Shown here in pieces: positions 9,773 through 22,864 of a DNA stretch of 64,000 nt. Position 1 is the first letter of the stretch. Each line of letters opens with the position of its first letter. The notes under the pieces are model-generated. The model was not told the DNA's origin and made no database searches. It was given only the letters and a program-made list of their open reading frames with translations. Made by a program: the position numbers and the translations under genes. Source of the stretch: Mimachlamys varia (Eukaryota; Mollusca; Bivalvia; Pectinida; Pectinidae); NCBI GenBank assembly GCA_947623455.1, contig OX392540.1:8883432-8947431 (forward strand), given 5' to 3'.

Positions 9773-12700
9773 AAACATGAAGTCTGTCTGTCCTGTATTC
9801 AGAGTTTCCCTTCTGTTCTGTTTACATGAACACATGAAGTCTGCCTGTCCTGTATTCAAAGTTTCCCTCTTCCCTCCTGTTCTGTTTACATGAACACATG
9901 AAGTCTGCCAGTCCTGTATCCAGAGTTTCCCTCCTGTCCTGTTTAAATGAACACATGAAGTCTGCTTGTCCTGTATTCAGAGTTTCCCTCCTGTACTGTA
10001 TTCAGAGTTTCCCTCCTTTCCTGTTTATATGACCACATGAAGTCTGCCTGTCCTGTATTCAGAGTTTCCCTCTTGTTCTGTTTACATGAACACATGAAGT
10101 CTGCCAGTCCTGTATTCAGTGTTTCCCTCCTGTCCTGTTTACATGAACACATGGAGTCTGCCTGTCCTGTATTCAAAGTTTCCCTCCTGTTATGTTGACA
10201 TGAACACATGAAGTCTGCCAGTCCTGTATTCAGCGTTTCCTTCCTGTCTTTTTTACATGAACACATGTAGTCTGCCTGTCCTGTATTCAGAGTTTCCCTC
10301 TTGTCTTGTTTACATGAACACATGGAGTCTGCCTGTCCTGTATTCAAAGTTTACCTCCTGTCCTGTATTCAGAATTTCCCTCCTGTCCTGTTTACATGAA
10401 CAAATGAAGTCTGCCAGTCCTGTATTCCAAGTTTCCGTCCTGTCCTGTATTCAGAGTTTCCCTCCTGTCCTGTTTACACGAACACATTAAGTCTGCCAGT
10501 CCTGTATTCAGAGTTTCCCTCCTGTCCTGTATTCAGAGTTTCCCTCCTGTCCTGATAATGAACACATGAAGTCTGCTTGTCCTGTATTCAGAGTTTCCCT
10601 CCTGTACTGTATTCAGAGTTTCCCTCCTTTCCTGTTTATAAGATCACATGAAGTCTGCCTGTCCTGTATTCAGAGTTTCCCTCTTGTTCTGTTTACACGA
10701 ACACATGAAGTCTGCCAGTCCTGTATTCAGTGTTTCCCTCCTGTCCTGTTTACATGAACACATGGAGTCTGCCTGTCCTGTATTCAAAGTTTCCCTCCTG
10801 TTCTGTTGACATGAACACATGAAGTCTGCCAGTCCTGTATTCAGCGTTTCCTTCCTGTCTTGTTTACATGAACACATGTAGTCTGCCTGTCCTGTATTCA
10901 GAGTTTCCCTTCTTTCCTGTAATCAGAGTTTACCTCCTTTCCTGTTTACATGAAAACATGAAGTCTGTCTGTCCTGTATTCAGAGTTTCCCTCCTGTTCT
11001 GTTTACATGAACACATGAAGTCTGCCTGTCCTGTATTCAAAGTTTCCCTCCTGTTCTGTTTACATGAACACATGAAGTCTGCCAGTCCTGTATCCAGAGT
11101 TTCCCTCCAGTCCTGTATTCAGACTTTCCCTCCTGTCTTGTTTACATGAACACATGAAGTCTGCCTGTCCTGTATTCAGAGTTTCTCTTCTTTCCTGTAT
11201 TTAGAGTTTACCTCCTTTCCTGTTTACATGAAAACATGAAGTCTGTCTGTCCTGTATTCAGAGTTTCCCTCCTGTTCTGTTTACATGAACACATGAAGTC
11301 TGCCTGTCCTGTATTCAAAGTTTCCCTCCTGTTCTGTTTACATGAACACATGAAGTCTGCCAGTCCTGTATCCAGAGTTTCCCTCCAGTCCTGTATTCAG
11401 ACTTTCCCTCCTGTCTTGTTTACATGAACACATGAAGTCTGCCTTTCCTGTATTCAGAGTTTCTCTTCTTTCCTGTATTCAGAGTTTCCCTCCTTTCCTG
11501 TTTACATGAAAACATGAAGTCTGTCTGTCCTGTATTCAGAGTTTCCCTCTTGTCTTGTTTACATGAACACATGGAGTCTGCCTGTCCTGTATTCAGAGTT
11601 TCCCTCCTGTCTTGTATTCAGAGTTTCCCTCCTGTCCTGTTTAGACGAAAACATTAAGTCTGCCAGTCCTGTATTCAGAGTTTCCCTCCTGTCTTGTATT
11701 TAGAGTTTCCCTCCTGTCCTGTTAACACGAACACATAAAGTCTCTCAGTCCTGTATACAGAGTTTCCATCCTGTTCTGTATTCAGAGTTTCCCTCCTGTC
11801 CTGTTTACACGAACACATAAAGTCTCTCAGTCCTGTATACAGAGTTTCCGTCCTGTCCTGTATTCAGAGTTTCCCTCCTGTCCTGTATTCAGAGTTTCCC
11901 TTCTGTCCTATTTACAGGAACACATGGAGTCTGCCTGTCCTGTATTCAGAGTTAACCTCCTTTCCTGTACTCAGACTTTCCCTCCTTTCCTGTTTACATG
12001 AACACATGAAGTCTGCCAGTCCTGTTTTAAGAGTTTCCCTCCTGTCCTGTTTACATAAACACATGGAGTCTGCCAGTTCTGTATTCAGTTTCCTTCCTGT
12101 CCTGTTTACATAAACACATGGAGTCTGCCAGTTCTGTATTCAGAGTTTCCCTCCTGTCCTGTTCACATGAACACATGGAGTCTGCCTGTCCTGTATTCAA
12201 AGTTTCCCTCTTGTTCTGTTTACATGAACACATGAAGTCTGCCAGTCCTGTATTCAGTGTTTCCCTCCTGTCCTGTTTACATGAACACATGAAGTCTGCC
12301 AGTCCTGTATTCAGTGTTTCCCTCCTGTCCTGTTTACATGAACACATGGAGTCTGCCTGTCCTGTATTCAAAGTTTCCCTCCTGTTCTGTTGACATGAAC
12401 ACATGAAGTCTGCCAGTCCTGTATTCAGCGTTTCCTTCCTGTCTTGTTTACATTAACACATGTAGTCTGCCTGTCCTGTATTCAGAGTTTCCCTCTTGTC
12501 TTGTTTACATGAACACATGGAGTCTGCCTGTCCTGTATTCAGAGTTTCCCTCCTGTCTTGTATTCAGAGTTTCCCTCCTGTCCTGTTTAGACGAACACAT
12601 TAAGTCTGCCAGTCCTGTATTCAAAATTTACCTCCTGTCCTGTATTCAGAATTTCCCTCCTGTCCTGTTTACATGAACAAATGAAGTCTGCCAGTCCTGT

Positions 12701-13100
12701 ATTCCAAGTTTCCGTCCTGTCCTGTATTCAGAGTTTCCCTCCTGTCCTGTTTACACGAACACATTAAGTCTGCCAGTCCTGTATTCAGAGTTTCCCTCCT
12801 GTCCTGTATTCAGAGTTTCCCTCCTGTCCTGATAATGAACACATGAAGTCTGCTTGTCCTGTATTCAGAGTTTCCATCCTGCACTGTATTCAGAGTTTCC
12901 CTCCTTTCCTGTTTATAAGATCACATGAAGTCTGCCTGTCCTGTATTCAGAGTTTCCCTCTTGTTCTGTTTACACGAACACATGAAGTCTGCCAGTCCTG
13001 TATTCAGTGTTTCCCTCCTGTCCTGTTTACATGAACACATGGAGTCTGCCTGTCCTGTATTCAAATTTTCCCTTCTGTTCTGTTGACATGAACACATGAA
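9773..13100. repeat. 3.5-kb higher-order repeat, unit 2 (one extra 57-mer)
   Basis: Copy of the preceding unit. Up to about 12,370 the offset is 3,508 bp; landmark 9278 recurs at 12843, an offset of 3,565, so one additional 57-bp monomer sits near 12,390-12,450. Identity decays at about 13,100, after CAAATTTTCCCTTC near 13,062. Two units here have single changes that make GTTATGTTGAC (near 10,190) and GTCTTTTTTAC (near 10,247). Confidence 0.83.
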
Positions 13101-13389
13101 GTCTGCCTGTCCTGTATTCAGAGTTTCCCTCTTGTTCTGTTTACATGAACACATGAAGTCTGCCAGTCCTGTATTCAGTGTTTCCCTCCTGTCCTGTTTA
13201 CATGAACACATGGAGTCTGCCAGTCCTGTATTCAAAGTTTCCCTCCTGTTCTGTTGACATGAACACATGAAGTCTGCCAGTCCTGTATTCAGCGTTTCCT
13301 TCCTGTCTTGTTTACATGAACACATGTAGTCTGCCTGTCCTGTATTCAGAGTTTCCCTCTTGTCTTGTTTACATGAACACATGGAGTCT
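13101..13389. repeat. Link segment after the 3.5-kb block
   Basis: Standard 57-bp units (TTTACATGAACACATG with AAG, GAG or TAG) repeat the order seen at about 10,040-10,330, offset 3,059 bp. Landmarks 10257 and 10566 recur at 13316 and 13625 with that same offset. No gene is present. Confidence 0.75.
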
Positions 13390-15105
13390 GCCTGACCTGT
13401 ATTCAAAGTTTACCTCCTGTCCTGTATTCAGAATTTCCCTCCTGTCCTGTTTACATGAACAAATGAAGTCTGCCAGTCCTGTATTCCAAGTTTCCGTCCT
13501 GTCCTGTATTCAGAGTTTCCCTCTTGTCCTGTTTACACGAACACATTAAGTCTGCCAGTCCTGTATTCAGAGTTTCCCTCCTGTCCTGTATTCAGAGTTT
13601 CCCTCCTGTCCTGATAATGAACACATGAAGTCTGCTTGTCCTGTATTCAGAGTTTCCCTCCTGTACTGTATTCAGAGTTTCCCTCCTTTCCTGTTTATAA
13701 GATCACATGAAGTCTGCCTGTCCTGTATTCAGAGTTTCCCTCTTGTTCTGTTTACACGAACACATGAAGTCTGCCAGTCCTGTATTCAGTGTTTCCCTCC
13801 TGTCCTGTTTACATGAACACATGGAGTCTGCCTGTCCTGTATTCAAAGTTTCCCTCCTGTTCTGTTGACATGAACACATGAAGTCTGCCAGTCCTGTATT
13901 CAGCGTTTCCTTCCTGTCTTGTTTACATGAACACATGTAGTCTGCCTGTCCTGTATTCAGAGTTTCCCTTCTTTCCTGTATTCAGAGTTTACCTCCTTTC
14001 CTGTTTACATGAAAACATGAAGTCTGTCTGTCCTGTATTCAGAGTTTCCCTCCTATTCTGTTTACATGAACACATGAAGTCTGCCTGTCCTGTATTCAAT
14101 GTTTCCCTCCTGTTCTGTTTACATGAACACATGAAGTCTGCCAGTCCTGTATCCAGAGTTTCCCTCCAGTCCTGTATTCAGACTTTCCCTCCTGTCTTGT
14201 TTACATGAACACATGAAGTCTGCCTGTCCTGTATTCAGAGTTTCTCTTCTTTCCTGTATTTAGAGTTTACCTCCTTTCCTGTTTACATGAAAACATGAAG
14301 TCTGTCTGTCCTGTATTCAGAGTTTCCCTCCTGTTCTGTTTACATGAACACATGAAGTCTGCCTGTCCTGTATTCAAAGTTTCCCTCCTGTTCTGTTTAC
14401 ATGAACACATGAAGTCTGCCAGTCCTGTATCCAGAGTTTCCCTCCAGTCCTGTATTCAGACTTTCCCTCCTGTCTTGTTTACATGAACACATGAAGTCTG
14501 CCTTTCCTGTATTCAGAGTTTCTCTTCTTTCCTGTATTCAGAGTTTCCCTCCTTTCCTGTTTACATGAAAACATGAAGTCTGTCTGTCCTGTATTCAGAG
14601 TTTCCCTCTTGTCTTGTTTACATGAACACATGGAGTCTGCCTGTCCTGTATTCAGAGTTTCCCTCCTGTCCTGTTTAGACGAAAACATTAAGTCTGCCAG
14701 TCCTGTATTCAGAGTTTCCCTCCTGTCTTGTATTTAGAGTTTCCCTCCTGTCCTGTTAACACGAACACATAAAGTCTCTCAGTCCTGTATACAGAGTTTC
14801 CATCCTGTTCTGTATTCAGAGTTTCCCTCCTGTCCTGTTTACACGAACACATAAAGTCTCTCAGTCCTGTATACAGAGTTTCCGTCCTGTCCTGTATTCA
14901 GAGTTTCCCTCCTGTCCTGTATTCAGAGTTTCCCTTCTGTCCTATTTACAGGAACACATGGAGTCTGCCTGTCCTGTATTCAGAGTTAACCTCCTTTCCT
15001 GTACTCAGAGTTTCCCTCCTTTCCTGTTTACATGAACACATGAAGTCTGCCAGTCCTGTTTTAAGAGTTTCCCTCCTGTCCTGTTTACATAAACACATGG
15101 AGTCT
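13390..15105. repeat. 1,716-bp tandem duplication, unit 1
   Basis: Landmarks 13625, 13927, 14295 and 14479 recur 1,716 bp later at 15341, 15643, 16011 and 16195. The length fits 24 long plus 14 short units minus one 2-bp deletion. The left edge carries the rare GCCTGACCTG variant (about 13,390), which reappears at about 15,108 fused to a different preceding monomer (ACATAAACACATGG). That fusion gives the junction to within about 40 bp. Confidence 0.87.
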
Positions 15106-16821
15106 GCCTGACCTGTATTCAAAGTTTACCTCCTGTCCTGTATTCAGAATTTCCCTCCTGTCCTGTTTACATGAACAAATGAAGTCTGCCAGTCCTGTAT
15201 TCCAAGTTTCCGTCCTGTCCTGTATTCAGAGTTTCCCTCTTGTCCTGTTTACACGAACACATTAAGTCTGCCAGTCCTGTATTCAGAGTTTCCCTCCTGT
15301 CCTGTATTCAGAGTTTCCCTCCTGTCCTGATAATGAACACATGAAGTCTGCTTGTCCTGTATTCAGAGTTTCCCTCCTGTACTGTATTCAGAGTTTCCCT
15401 CCTTTCCTGTTTATAAGATCACATGAAGTCTGCCTGTCCTGTATTCAGAGTTTCCCTCTTGTTCTGTTTACACGAACACATGAAGTCTGCCAGTCCTGTA
15501 TTCAGTGTTTCCCTCCTGTCCTGTTTACATGAACACATGGAGTCTGCCTGTCCTGTATTCAAAGTTTCCCTCCTGTTCTGTTGACATGAACACATGAAGT
15601 CTGCCAGTCCTGTATTCAGCGTTTCCTTCCTGTCTTGTTTACATGAACACATGTAGTCTGCCTGTCCTGTATTCAGAGTTTCCCTTCTTTCCTGTATTCA
15701 GAGTTTACCTCCTTTCCTGTTTACATGAAAACATGAAGTCTGTCTGTCCTGTATTCAGAGTTTCCCTCCTATTCTGTTTACATGAACACATGAAGTCTGC
15801 CTGTCCTGTATTCAATGTTTCCCTCCTGTTCTGTTTACATGAACACATGAAGTCTGCTAGTCCTGTATCCAGAGTTTCCCTCCAGTCCTGTATTCAGACT
15901 TTCCCTCCTGTCTTGTTTACATGAACACATGAAGTCTGCCTGTCCTGTATTCAGAGTTTCTCTTCTTTCCTGTATTTAGAGTTTACCTCCTTTCCTGTTT
16001 ACATGAAAACATGAAGTCTGTCTGTCCTGTATTCAGAGTTTCCCTCCTGTTCTGTTTACATGAACACATGAAGTCTGCCTGTCCTGTATTCAAAGTTTCC
16101 CTCCTGTTCTGTTTACATGAACACATGAAGTCTGCCAGTCCTGTATCCAGAGTTTCCCTCCAGTCCTGTATTCAGACTTTCCCTCCTGTCTTGTTTACAT
16201 GAACACATGAAGTCTGCCTTTCCTGTATTCAGAGTTTCTCTTCTTTCCTGTATTCAGAGTTTCCCTCCTTTCCTGTTTACATGAAAACATGAAGTCTGTC
16301 TGTCCTGTATTCAGAGTTTCCCTCTTGTCTTGTTTACATGAACACATGGAGTCTGCCTGTCCTGTATTCAGAGTTTCCCTCCTGTCCTGTTTAGACGAAA
16401 ACATTAAGTCTGCCAGTCCTGTATTCAGAGTTTCCCTCCTGTCTTGTATTTAGAGTTTCCCTCCTGTCCTGTTAACACGAACACATAAAGTCTCTCAGTC
16501 CTGTATACAGAGTTTCCATCCTGTTCTGTATTCAGAGTTTCCCTCCTGTCCTGTTTACACGAACACATAAAGTCTCTCAGTCCTGTATACAGAGTTTCCG
16601 TCCTGTCCTGTATTCAGAGTTTCCCTCCTGTCCTGTATTCAGAGTTTCCCTTCTGTCCTATTTACAGGAACACATGGAGTCTGCCTGTCCTGTATTCAGA
16701 GTTAACCTCCTTTCCTGTACTCAGAGTTTCCCTCCTTTCCTGTTTACATGAACACATGAAGTCTGCCAGTCCTGTTTTAAGAGTTTCCCTCCTGTCCTGT
16801 TTACATAAACACATGGAGTCT
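15106..16821. repeat. 1,716-bp tandem duplication, unit 2
   Basis: Second copy of the 1,716-bp unit. One visible private change is GCTAGTCC near 15,857 where unit 1 has GCCAGTCC. It ends where ACATAAACACATGGAG continues to GCCAGTTCTG rather than GCCTGACC. Only one copy of this unit exists at the equivalent place in the second large block (about 39,970-41,685). Confidence 0.86.
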
Positions 16822-17669
16822 GCCAGTTCTGTATTCAGTTTCCTTCCTGTCCTGTTTACATAAACACATGGAGTCTGCCAGTTCTGTATTCAGAGTTTCC
16901 CTCCTGTCCTGTTCACATGAACACATGGAGTCTGCCTGTCCTGTATTCAAAGTTTCCCTCTTGTTCTGTTTACATGAACACATGAAGTCTGCCAGTCCTG
17001 TATTCAGTGTTTCCCTCCTGTCCTGTTTACATGAACACATGAAGTCTGCCAGTCCTGTATTCAGTGTTTCCCTCCTGTCCTGTTTACATGAACACATGGA
17101 GTCTGCCTGTCCTGTATTCAAAGTTTCCCTCCTGTTCTGTTGACATGAACACATGAAGTCTGCCAGTCCTGTATTCAGCGTTTCCTTCCCGTCTTGTTTA
17201 CATTAACACATGTAGTCTGCCTGTCCTGTATTCAGAGTTTCCCTCTTGTCTTGTTTACATGAACACATGGAGTCTGCCTGTCCTGTATTCAGAGTTTCCC
17301 TCCTGTCTTGTATTCAGAGTTTCCCTCCTGTCCTGTTTAGACGGACACATTAAGTCTGCCAGTCCTGTATTCAAAGTTTACCTCCTGTCCTGTATTCAGA
17401 ATTTCCCTCCTGTCCTGTTTACATGAACAAATGAAGTCTGCCAGTCCTGTATTCCAAGTTTCCGTCCTGTCCTGTATTCAGAGTTTCCCTCCTTTCCTGT
17501 TTACATGAAAACATGAAGTCTGTCTGTCCTGTATTCAGAGTTTCCCTCTTGTCTTGTTTACATGAACACATGGAGTCTGCCTGTCCTGTATTCAGAGTTT
17601 CCCTCCTGTCCTGTTTAGACGAAAACATTAAGTCTGCCAGTCCTGTATTCAGAGTTTCCCTCCTGTCCT
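15890..17669. repeat. 1,780-bp tandem duplication, unit 1
   Basis: Landmarks 16011, 16195, 16801 and 17419 recur 1,780 bp later at 17791, 17975, 18581 and 19199. The length fits 26 long plus 12 short units minus one 2-bp deletion. It overlaps the second 1,716-bp unit, so the two duplications are nested and happened one after the other. The variant TTTAGACGGACAC near 17,340 recurs near 19,120. Confidence 0.86.
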
Positions 17670-19449
17670 GTATTCAGACTTTCCCTCCTGTCTTGTTTAC
17701 ATGAACACATGAAGTCTGCCTGTCCTGTATTCAGAGTTTCTCTTCTTTCCTGTATTTAGAGTTTACCTCCTTTCCTGTTTACATGAAAACATGAAGTCTG
17801 TCTGTCCTGTATTCAGAGTTTCCCTCCTGTTCTGTTTACATGAACACATGAAGTCTGCCTGTCCTGTATTCAAAGTTTCCCTCCTGTTCTGTTTACATGA
17901 ACACATGAAGTCTGCCAGTCCTGTATCCAGAGTTTCCCTCCAGTCCTGTATTCAGACTTTCCCTCCTGTCTTGTTTACATGAACACATGAAGTCTGCCTT
18001 TCCTGTATTCAGAGTTTCTCTTCTTTCCTGTATTCAGAGTTTCCCTCCTTTCCTGTTTACATGAAAATATGAAGTCTGTCTGTCCTGTATTCAGAGTTTC
18101 CCTCTTGTCTTGTTTACATGAACACATGGAGTCTGCCTGTCCTGTATTCAGAGTTTCCCTCCTGTCCTGTTTAGACGAAAACATTAAGTCTGCCAGTCCT
18201 GTATTCAGAGTTTCCCTCCTGTCTTGTATTTAGAGTTTCCCTCCTGTCCTGTTAACACGAACACATAAAGTCTCTCAGTCCTGTATACAGAGTTTCCATC
18301 CTGTTCTGTATTCAGAGTTTCCCTCCTGTCCTGTTTACACGAACACATAAAGTCTCTCAGTCCTGTATACAGAGTTTCCGTCCTGTCCTGTATTCAGAGT
18401 TTCCCTCCTGTCCTGTATTCAGAGTTTCCCTTCTGTCCTATTTACAGGAACACATGGAGTCTGCCTGTCCTGTATTCAGAGTTAACCTCCTTTCCTGTAC
18501 TCAGAGTTTCCCTCCTTTCCTGTTTACATGAACACATGAAGTCTGCCAGTCCTGTTTTAAGAGTTTCCCTCCTGTCCTGTTTACATAAACACATGGAGTC
18601 TGCCAGTTCTGTATTCAGTTTCCTTCCTGTCCTGTTTACATAAACACATGGAGTCTGCCAGTTCTGTATTCAGAGTTTCCCTCCTGTCCTGTTCACATGA
18701 ACACATGGAGTCTGCCTGTCCTGTATTCAAAGTTTCCCTCTTGTTCTGTTTACATGAACACATGAAGTCTGCCAGTTCTGTATTCAGTGTTTCCCTCCTG
18801 TCCTGTTTACATGAACACATGAAGTCTGCCAGTCCTGTATTCAGTGTTTCCCTCCTGTCCTGTTTACATGAACACATGGAGTCTGCCTGTCCTGTATTCA
18901 AAGTTTCCCTCCTGTTCTGTTGACATGAACACATGAAGTCTGCCAGTCCTGTATTCAGCGTTTCCTTCCTGTCTTGTTTACATTAACACATGTAGTCTGC
19001 CTGTCCTGTATTCAGAGTTTCCCTCTTGTCTTGTTTACATGAACACATGGAGTCTGCCTGTCCTGTATTCAGAGTTTCCCTCCTGTCTTGTATTCAGAGT
19101 TTCCCTCCTGTCCTGTTTAGACGGACACATTAAGTCTGCCAGTCCTGTATTCAAAGTTTACCTCCTGTCCTGTATTCAGAATTTCCCTCCTGTCCTGTTT
19201 ACATGAACAAATGAAGTCTGCCAGTCCTGTATTCCAAGTTTCCGTCCTGTCCTGTATTCAGAGTTTCCCTCCTTTCCTGTTTACATGAAAACATGAAGTC
19301 TGTCTGTCCTGTATTCAGAGTTTCCCTCTTGTCTTGTTTACATGAACACATGGAGTCTGCCTGTCCTGTATTCAGAGTTTCCCTCCTGTCCTGTTTAGAC
19401 GAAAACATTAAGTCTGCCAGTCCTGTATTCAGAGTTTCCCTCCTGTCCT
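17670..19449. repeat. 1,780-bp tandem duplication, unit 2
   Basis: Second copy. The left junction lies in CTGTATTCAGACTTTCCC (about 17,665-17,690), where the first copy's end, which should continue CAGAGTTTCC, switches to CAGACTTTCC. Private changes include ATGAAAATATGAAG near 18,061-18,074. The second large block holds a single equivalent copy. Confidence 0.86.
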
Positions 19450-21624
19450 GTATTCAGAGTTTCCCTCCTGTCCTGTTTACAGGAACACATGAAGTCTGCC
19501 AGTCCTGTATTCAGAGTTTCCCTCCTGTCCTGTTTAAATGAACACATGAAGTCTGCTTGTCCTGTATTCAGAGTTTCCCTCCTGTCTTGTATTCAGAGTT
19601 TCCTTCCTGTCCTGTTTAGACGAAAACATTAAGTCTGCCAGTCCTGTATTCAGAGTTTCCCTCCTGTCTTGTATTTAGAGTTTCCCTCCTGTCCTGTTAA
19701 CACGAACACATAAAGTCTCTCAGTCCTGCATACAGAGTTTCCATCCTGTCCTGTATTCAGAGTTTCCCTCCTGTCCTGTTTACATGAACACATGAAGTCT
19801 GCCAGTCCTGTATTCAAAGTTTCCGTCCTGTCCTGTATTCAGAGTTTCCCTCCTGTCCTGTATTCAGAGTTTCCATTCTGTCCTATTTACAGGAACACAT
19901 GGAGTCTGCCTGTCCTGTATTCAGAGTTAACCTCCTTTCCTGTATTCAGAGTTTCCCTCCTTTCCTGTTTACATGATCACATGAAGTCTGCCTGTCCTGT
20001 ATTCAGAGTTTCCCTCTTTCTGTTTACACGAACACATGAAGTCTGCCAGTCCTGTATTCAGTGTTTCCCTCCTGTCCTGTTTACATGAACACATGGAGTC
20101 TGCCTGTCCTGTATTCAAAGTTTCCCTCCTGTTCTGTTGACATGAACACATGAAGTCTGCCAGTCCTGTATTCAGCGTTTCCCTCCTGTCTTGTTTACAT
20201 GAACACATGTAGTCTGCCTGTCCTGTATTCAGAGTTTCCCTTCTTTCCTGTATTCAGAGTTTACCTCCTTTCCTGTTTACATGAAAACATGAAGTCTGTC
20301 TGTCCTGTATTCAGAGTTTCCCTCCTGTTCTGTTTACATGAACACATGAAGTCTGCCTGTCCTGTATTCAAAGTTTCCCTCCTGTTCTGTTTACATGAAC
20401 ACATGAAGTCTGCCAGTCCTGTATCCAGAGTTTCCCTCCAGTCCTGTATTCAGACTTTCCCTCCTGTCTTGTTTACATGAACACATGAAGTCTGCCTGTC
20501 CTGTATTCAGAGTTTCTCTTCTTTCCTGTATTCAGAGTTTCCCTCCTTTCCTGTTTACATGAAAACATGAAGTCTGTCTGTCCTGTATTCAGAGTTTCCC
20601 TCTTGTCTTGTTTACATGAACACATGGAGTCTGCCTGTCCTGTATTCAGAGTTTCCCTCCTGTCTTGTATTCAGAGTTTCCCTCCTGTCCTGTTTAGACG
20701 AAAACATTAAGTCTGCCAGTCCTGTATTCAGAGTTTCCCTCCTGTCTTGTATTTAGAGTTTCCCTCCTGTCCTGTTAACACGAACACATAAAGTCTCTCA
20801 GTCCTGTATACAGAGTTTCCATCCTGTCCTGTATTCAGAGTTTCCCTCCTGTCCTGTTTACACGAACACATAAAGTCTCTCAGTCCTGTATACAGAGTTT
20901 CCGTCCTGTCCTGTATTCAGAGTTTCCCTCCTGTCCTGTTTACACGAACACATAAAGTCTCTCAGTCCTGTATTCAGAGTTTCCCTCCTTTCCTGTTTAC
21001 ATGAAAACATGAAGTCTGTCTGTTCTGTATTCAGAGTTTCCCTCTTGTCTTGTTTACATGAACACATGGAGTCTGCCTGTCCTGTATTCAGAGTTTCCCT
21101 CCTGTCTTGTATTCAGAGTTTCCCTCCTGTCCTGTTTAGACGAACACATTAAGTCTGCCAGTCCTGTATTCAAAGTTTACCTCCTGTCCTGTATTCAGAA
21201 TTTCCCTCCTGTCCTGTTTACATGAACAAATGAAGTCTGCCAGTCCTGTATTCCAAGTTTCCGTCCTGTCCTGTATTAAGAGTTTCCCTCCTGTCCTGTT
21301 TACACGAACACATTAAGTCTGCCAGTCCTGTATTCAGAGTTTCCCTCCTGTCCTGTTTACAGGAACACATGAAGTCTGCCAGTCCTGTATTCAGAGTTTC
21401 CCTCCTGTCCTGTTTAAATGAACACATGAAGTCTGCTTGTCCTGTATTCAGAGTTTCCCTCCTGTACTGTATTCAGAGTTTCCCTCCTTTCCTGTTTATA
21501 TGATCACATGAAGTCTGCCTGTCCTGTATTCAGAGTTTCCCTCTTGTTCTGTTTACACGAACACATGAAGTCTGCCAGTCCTGTATTCAGTGTTTCCCTC
21601 CTGTCCTGTTTACATGAACACATG
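19450..21624. repeat. Mixed monomer segment, no clear internal HOR
   Basis: Units with TTTACAGG, TTTAAATG, TTTAGACGAAAACATTAAG and TTAACACGAACACATAAAG follow one another without a simple internal period. The whole segment recurs at about 42,532-44,708. A 2-bp deletion (CCCTCTTTCTG near 20,012-20,022) is private to this copy; the sister near 43,092 reads CCCTCTTGTTCTG. No gene is seen. Confidence 0.8.
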
Positions 21625-22244
21625 GAGTCTGCCTGTCCTGTATTCAAAGTTTCCCTCCTGTTCTGTTGACATGAACACATGAAGTCTGCCAGTCCTGTAT
21701 TCAGCGTTTCCCTCCTGTCTTGTTTACATGAACACATGTAGTCTGCCAGTCCTGTATTCAGAGTTTCCCTCCTTTCCTGTTTACATGAAAACATGAAGTC
21801 TGTCTGTCCTGTATTCAGAGTTTCCCTCCTGTTCTGTTTACATGAACACATGAAGTCTGCCTGTCCTGTATTCAAAGTTTCCCTCCTGTTCTGTTTACAT
21901 GAACACATGAAGTCTGCCAGTCCTGTATCCAGAGTTTCCCTCCAGTCCTGTATTCAGACTTTCCCTCCTGTCTTGTTTACATGAACACATGAAGTCTGCC
22001 TGTCCTGTATTCAGAGTTTCTCTTCTGTCCTGTATTCAGAGTTTACCTCCTTTACTGTTTACATGAAAACATGAAGTCTGTCTGTCTTGTATTCAGAGTT
22101 TCCCTCCTGTTCTGTTTACATGAATACATGAAGTCTGCCTGTCCTGTATTCAAAGTTTCCCTCCTGTTCTGTTTACATGAACACATGAAGTCTGCCTGTC
22201 CTGTATTCAGAGTTTCCCTCTTGTTCTGTTTACATGAACACATG
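21625..22244. repeat. 620-bp tandem duplication, unit 1
   Basis: Landmarks 21793 and 22071 recur at 22413 and 22691, an offset of 620 bp, which is 10 long plus 2 short units. This unit includes the CAGTCCTGTATTCAGACTT step near 21,945 and the rare TTTACTGTTTACATG near 22,054. Confidence 0.83.
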
Positions 22245-22864
22245 AAGTCTGCCTGTCCTGTATTCAAAGTTTCCCTCCTGTTCTGTTGACATGAACACAT
22301 GAAGTCTGCCAGTCCTGTATTCAGCGTTTCCCTCCTGTCTTGTTTACATGAACACATGTAGTCTGCCAGTCCTGTATTCAGAGTTTCCCTCCTTTCCTGT
22401 TTACATGAAAACATGAAGTCTGTCTGTCCTGTATTCAGAGTTTCCCTCCTGTTCTGTTTACATGAACACATGAAGTCTGCCTGTCCTGTATTCAAAGTTT
22501 CCCTCCTGTTCTGTTTACATGAACACATGAAGTCTGCCAGTCCTGTATCCAGAGTTTCCCTCCAGTCCTGTATTCAGACTTTCCCTCCTGTCTTGTTTAC
22601 ATGAACACATGAAGTCTGCCTGTCCTGTATTCAGAGTTTCTCTTCTGTCCTGTATTCAGAGTTTACCTCCTTTACTGTTTACATGAAAACATGAAGTCTG
22701 TCTGTCTTGTATTCAGAGTTTCCCTCCTGTTCTGTTTACATGAATACATGAAGTCTGCCTGTCCTGTATTCAAAGTTTCCCTCCTGTTCTGTTTACATGA
22801 ACACATGAAGTCTGCCTGTCCTGTATTCAGAGTTTCCCTCCTTTCCTGTTTAAATGAACACATG
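22245..22864. repeat. 620-bp tandem duplication, unit 2
   Basis: Second copy, nearly identical to about 22,835, where it passes into CTTTCCTGTTTAAATG. This duplication is absent from the second large block, where the equivalent sequence (about 45,155-45,346) continues differently after about 45,274. Confidence 0.82.

Larger units (their letters stand above)
1..22190. repeat. Large duplicated block, copy 1 (about 22.2 kb)
   Basis: Each landmark in this span has a partner at a constant offset, changed only by small indels and two missing repeat units: 26,583 bp for 1-11,970; 26,582, 26,580 and 26,578 bp after three small indels; then 24,862 and 23,082 bp after loss of one 1,716-bp and one 1,780-bp unit; finally 23,084 bp. 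Homology ends at about 22,190, where this copy continues GCCTGTCCTGTATTCAG and the other continues GCCAGTCCTGTATCCAG. The left edge is outside the window. Confidence 0.92.

Noticed and set aside
12921..13406. Longest open frame (minus strand, 161 codons, 19-residue CKQDRRETLNTG-type repeats)
   Set aside because: It exists because this stretch has only 57-bp units (3 x 19) and no 25-bp unit. Overlapping plus-strand frames are equally open, there is no signal peptide or promoter context, and equivalent copies elsewhere break at different points. The same reasoning removes every other frame of 60-160 codons.
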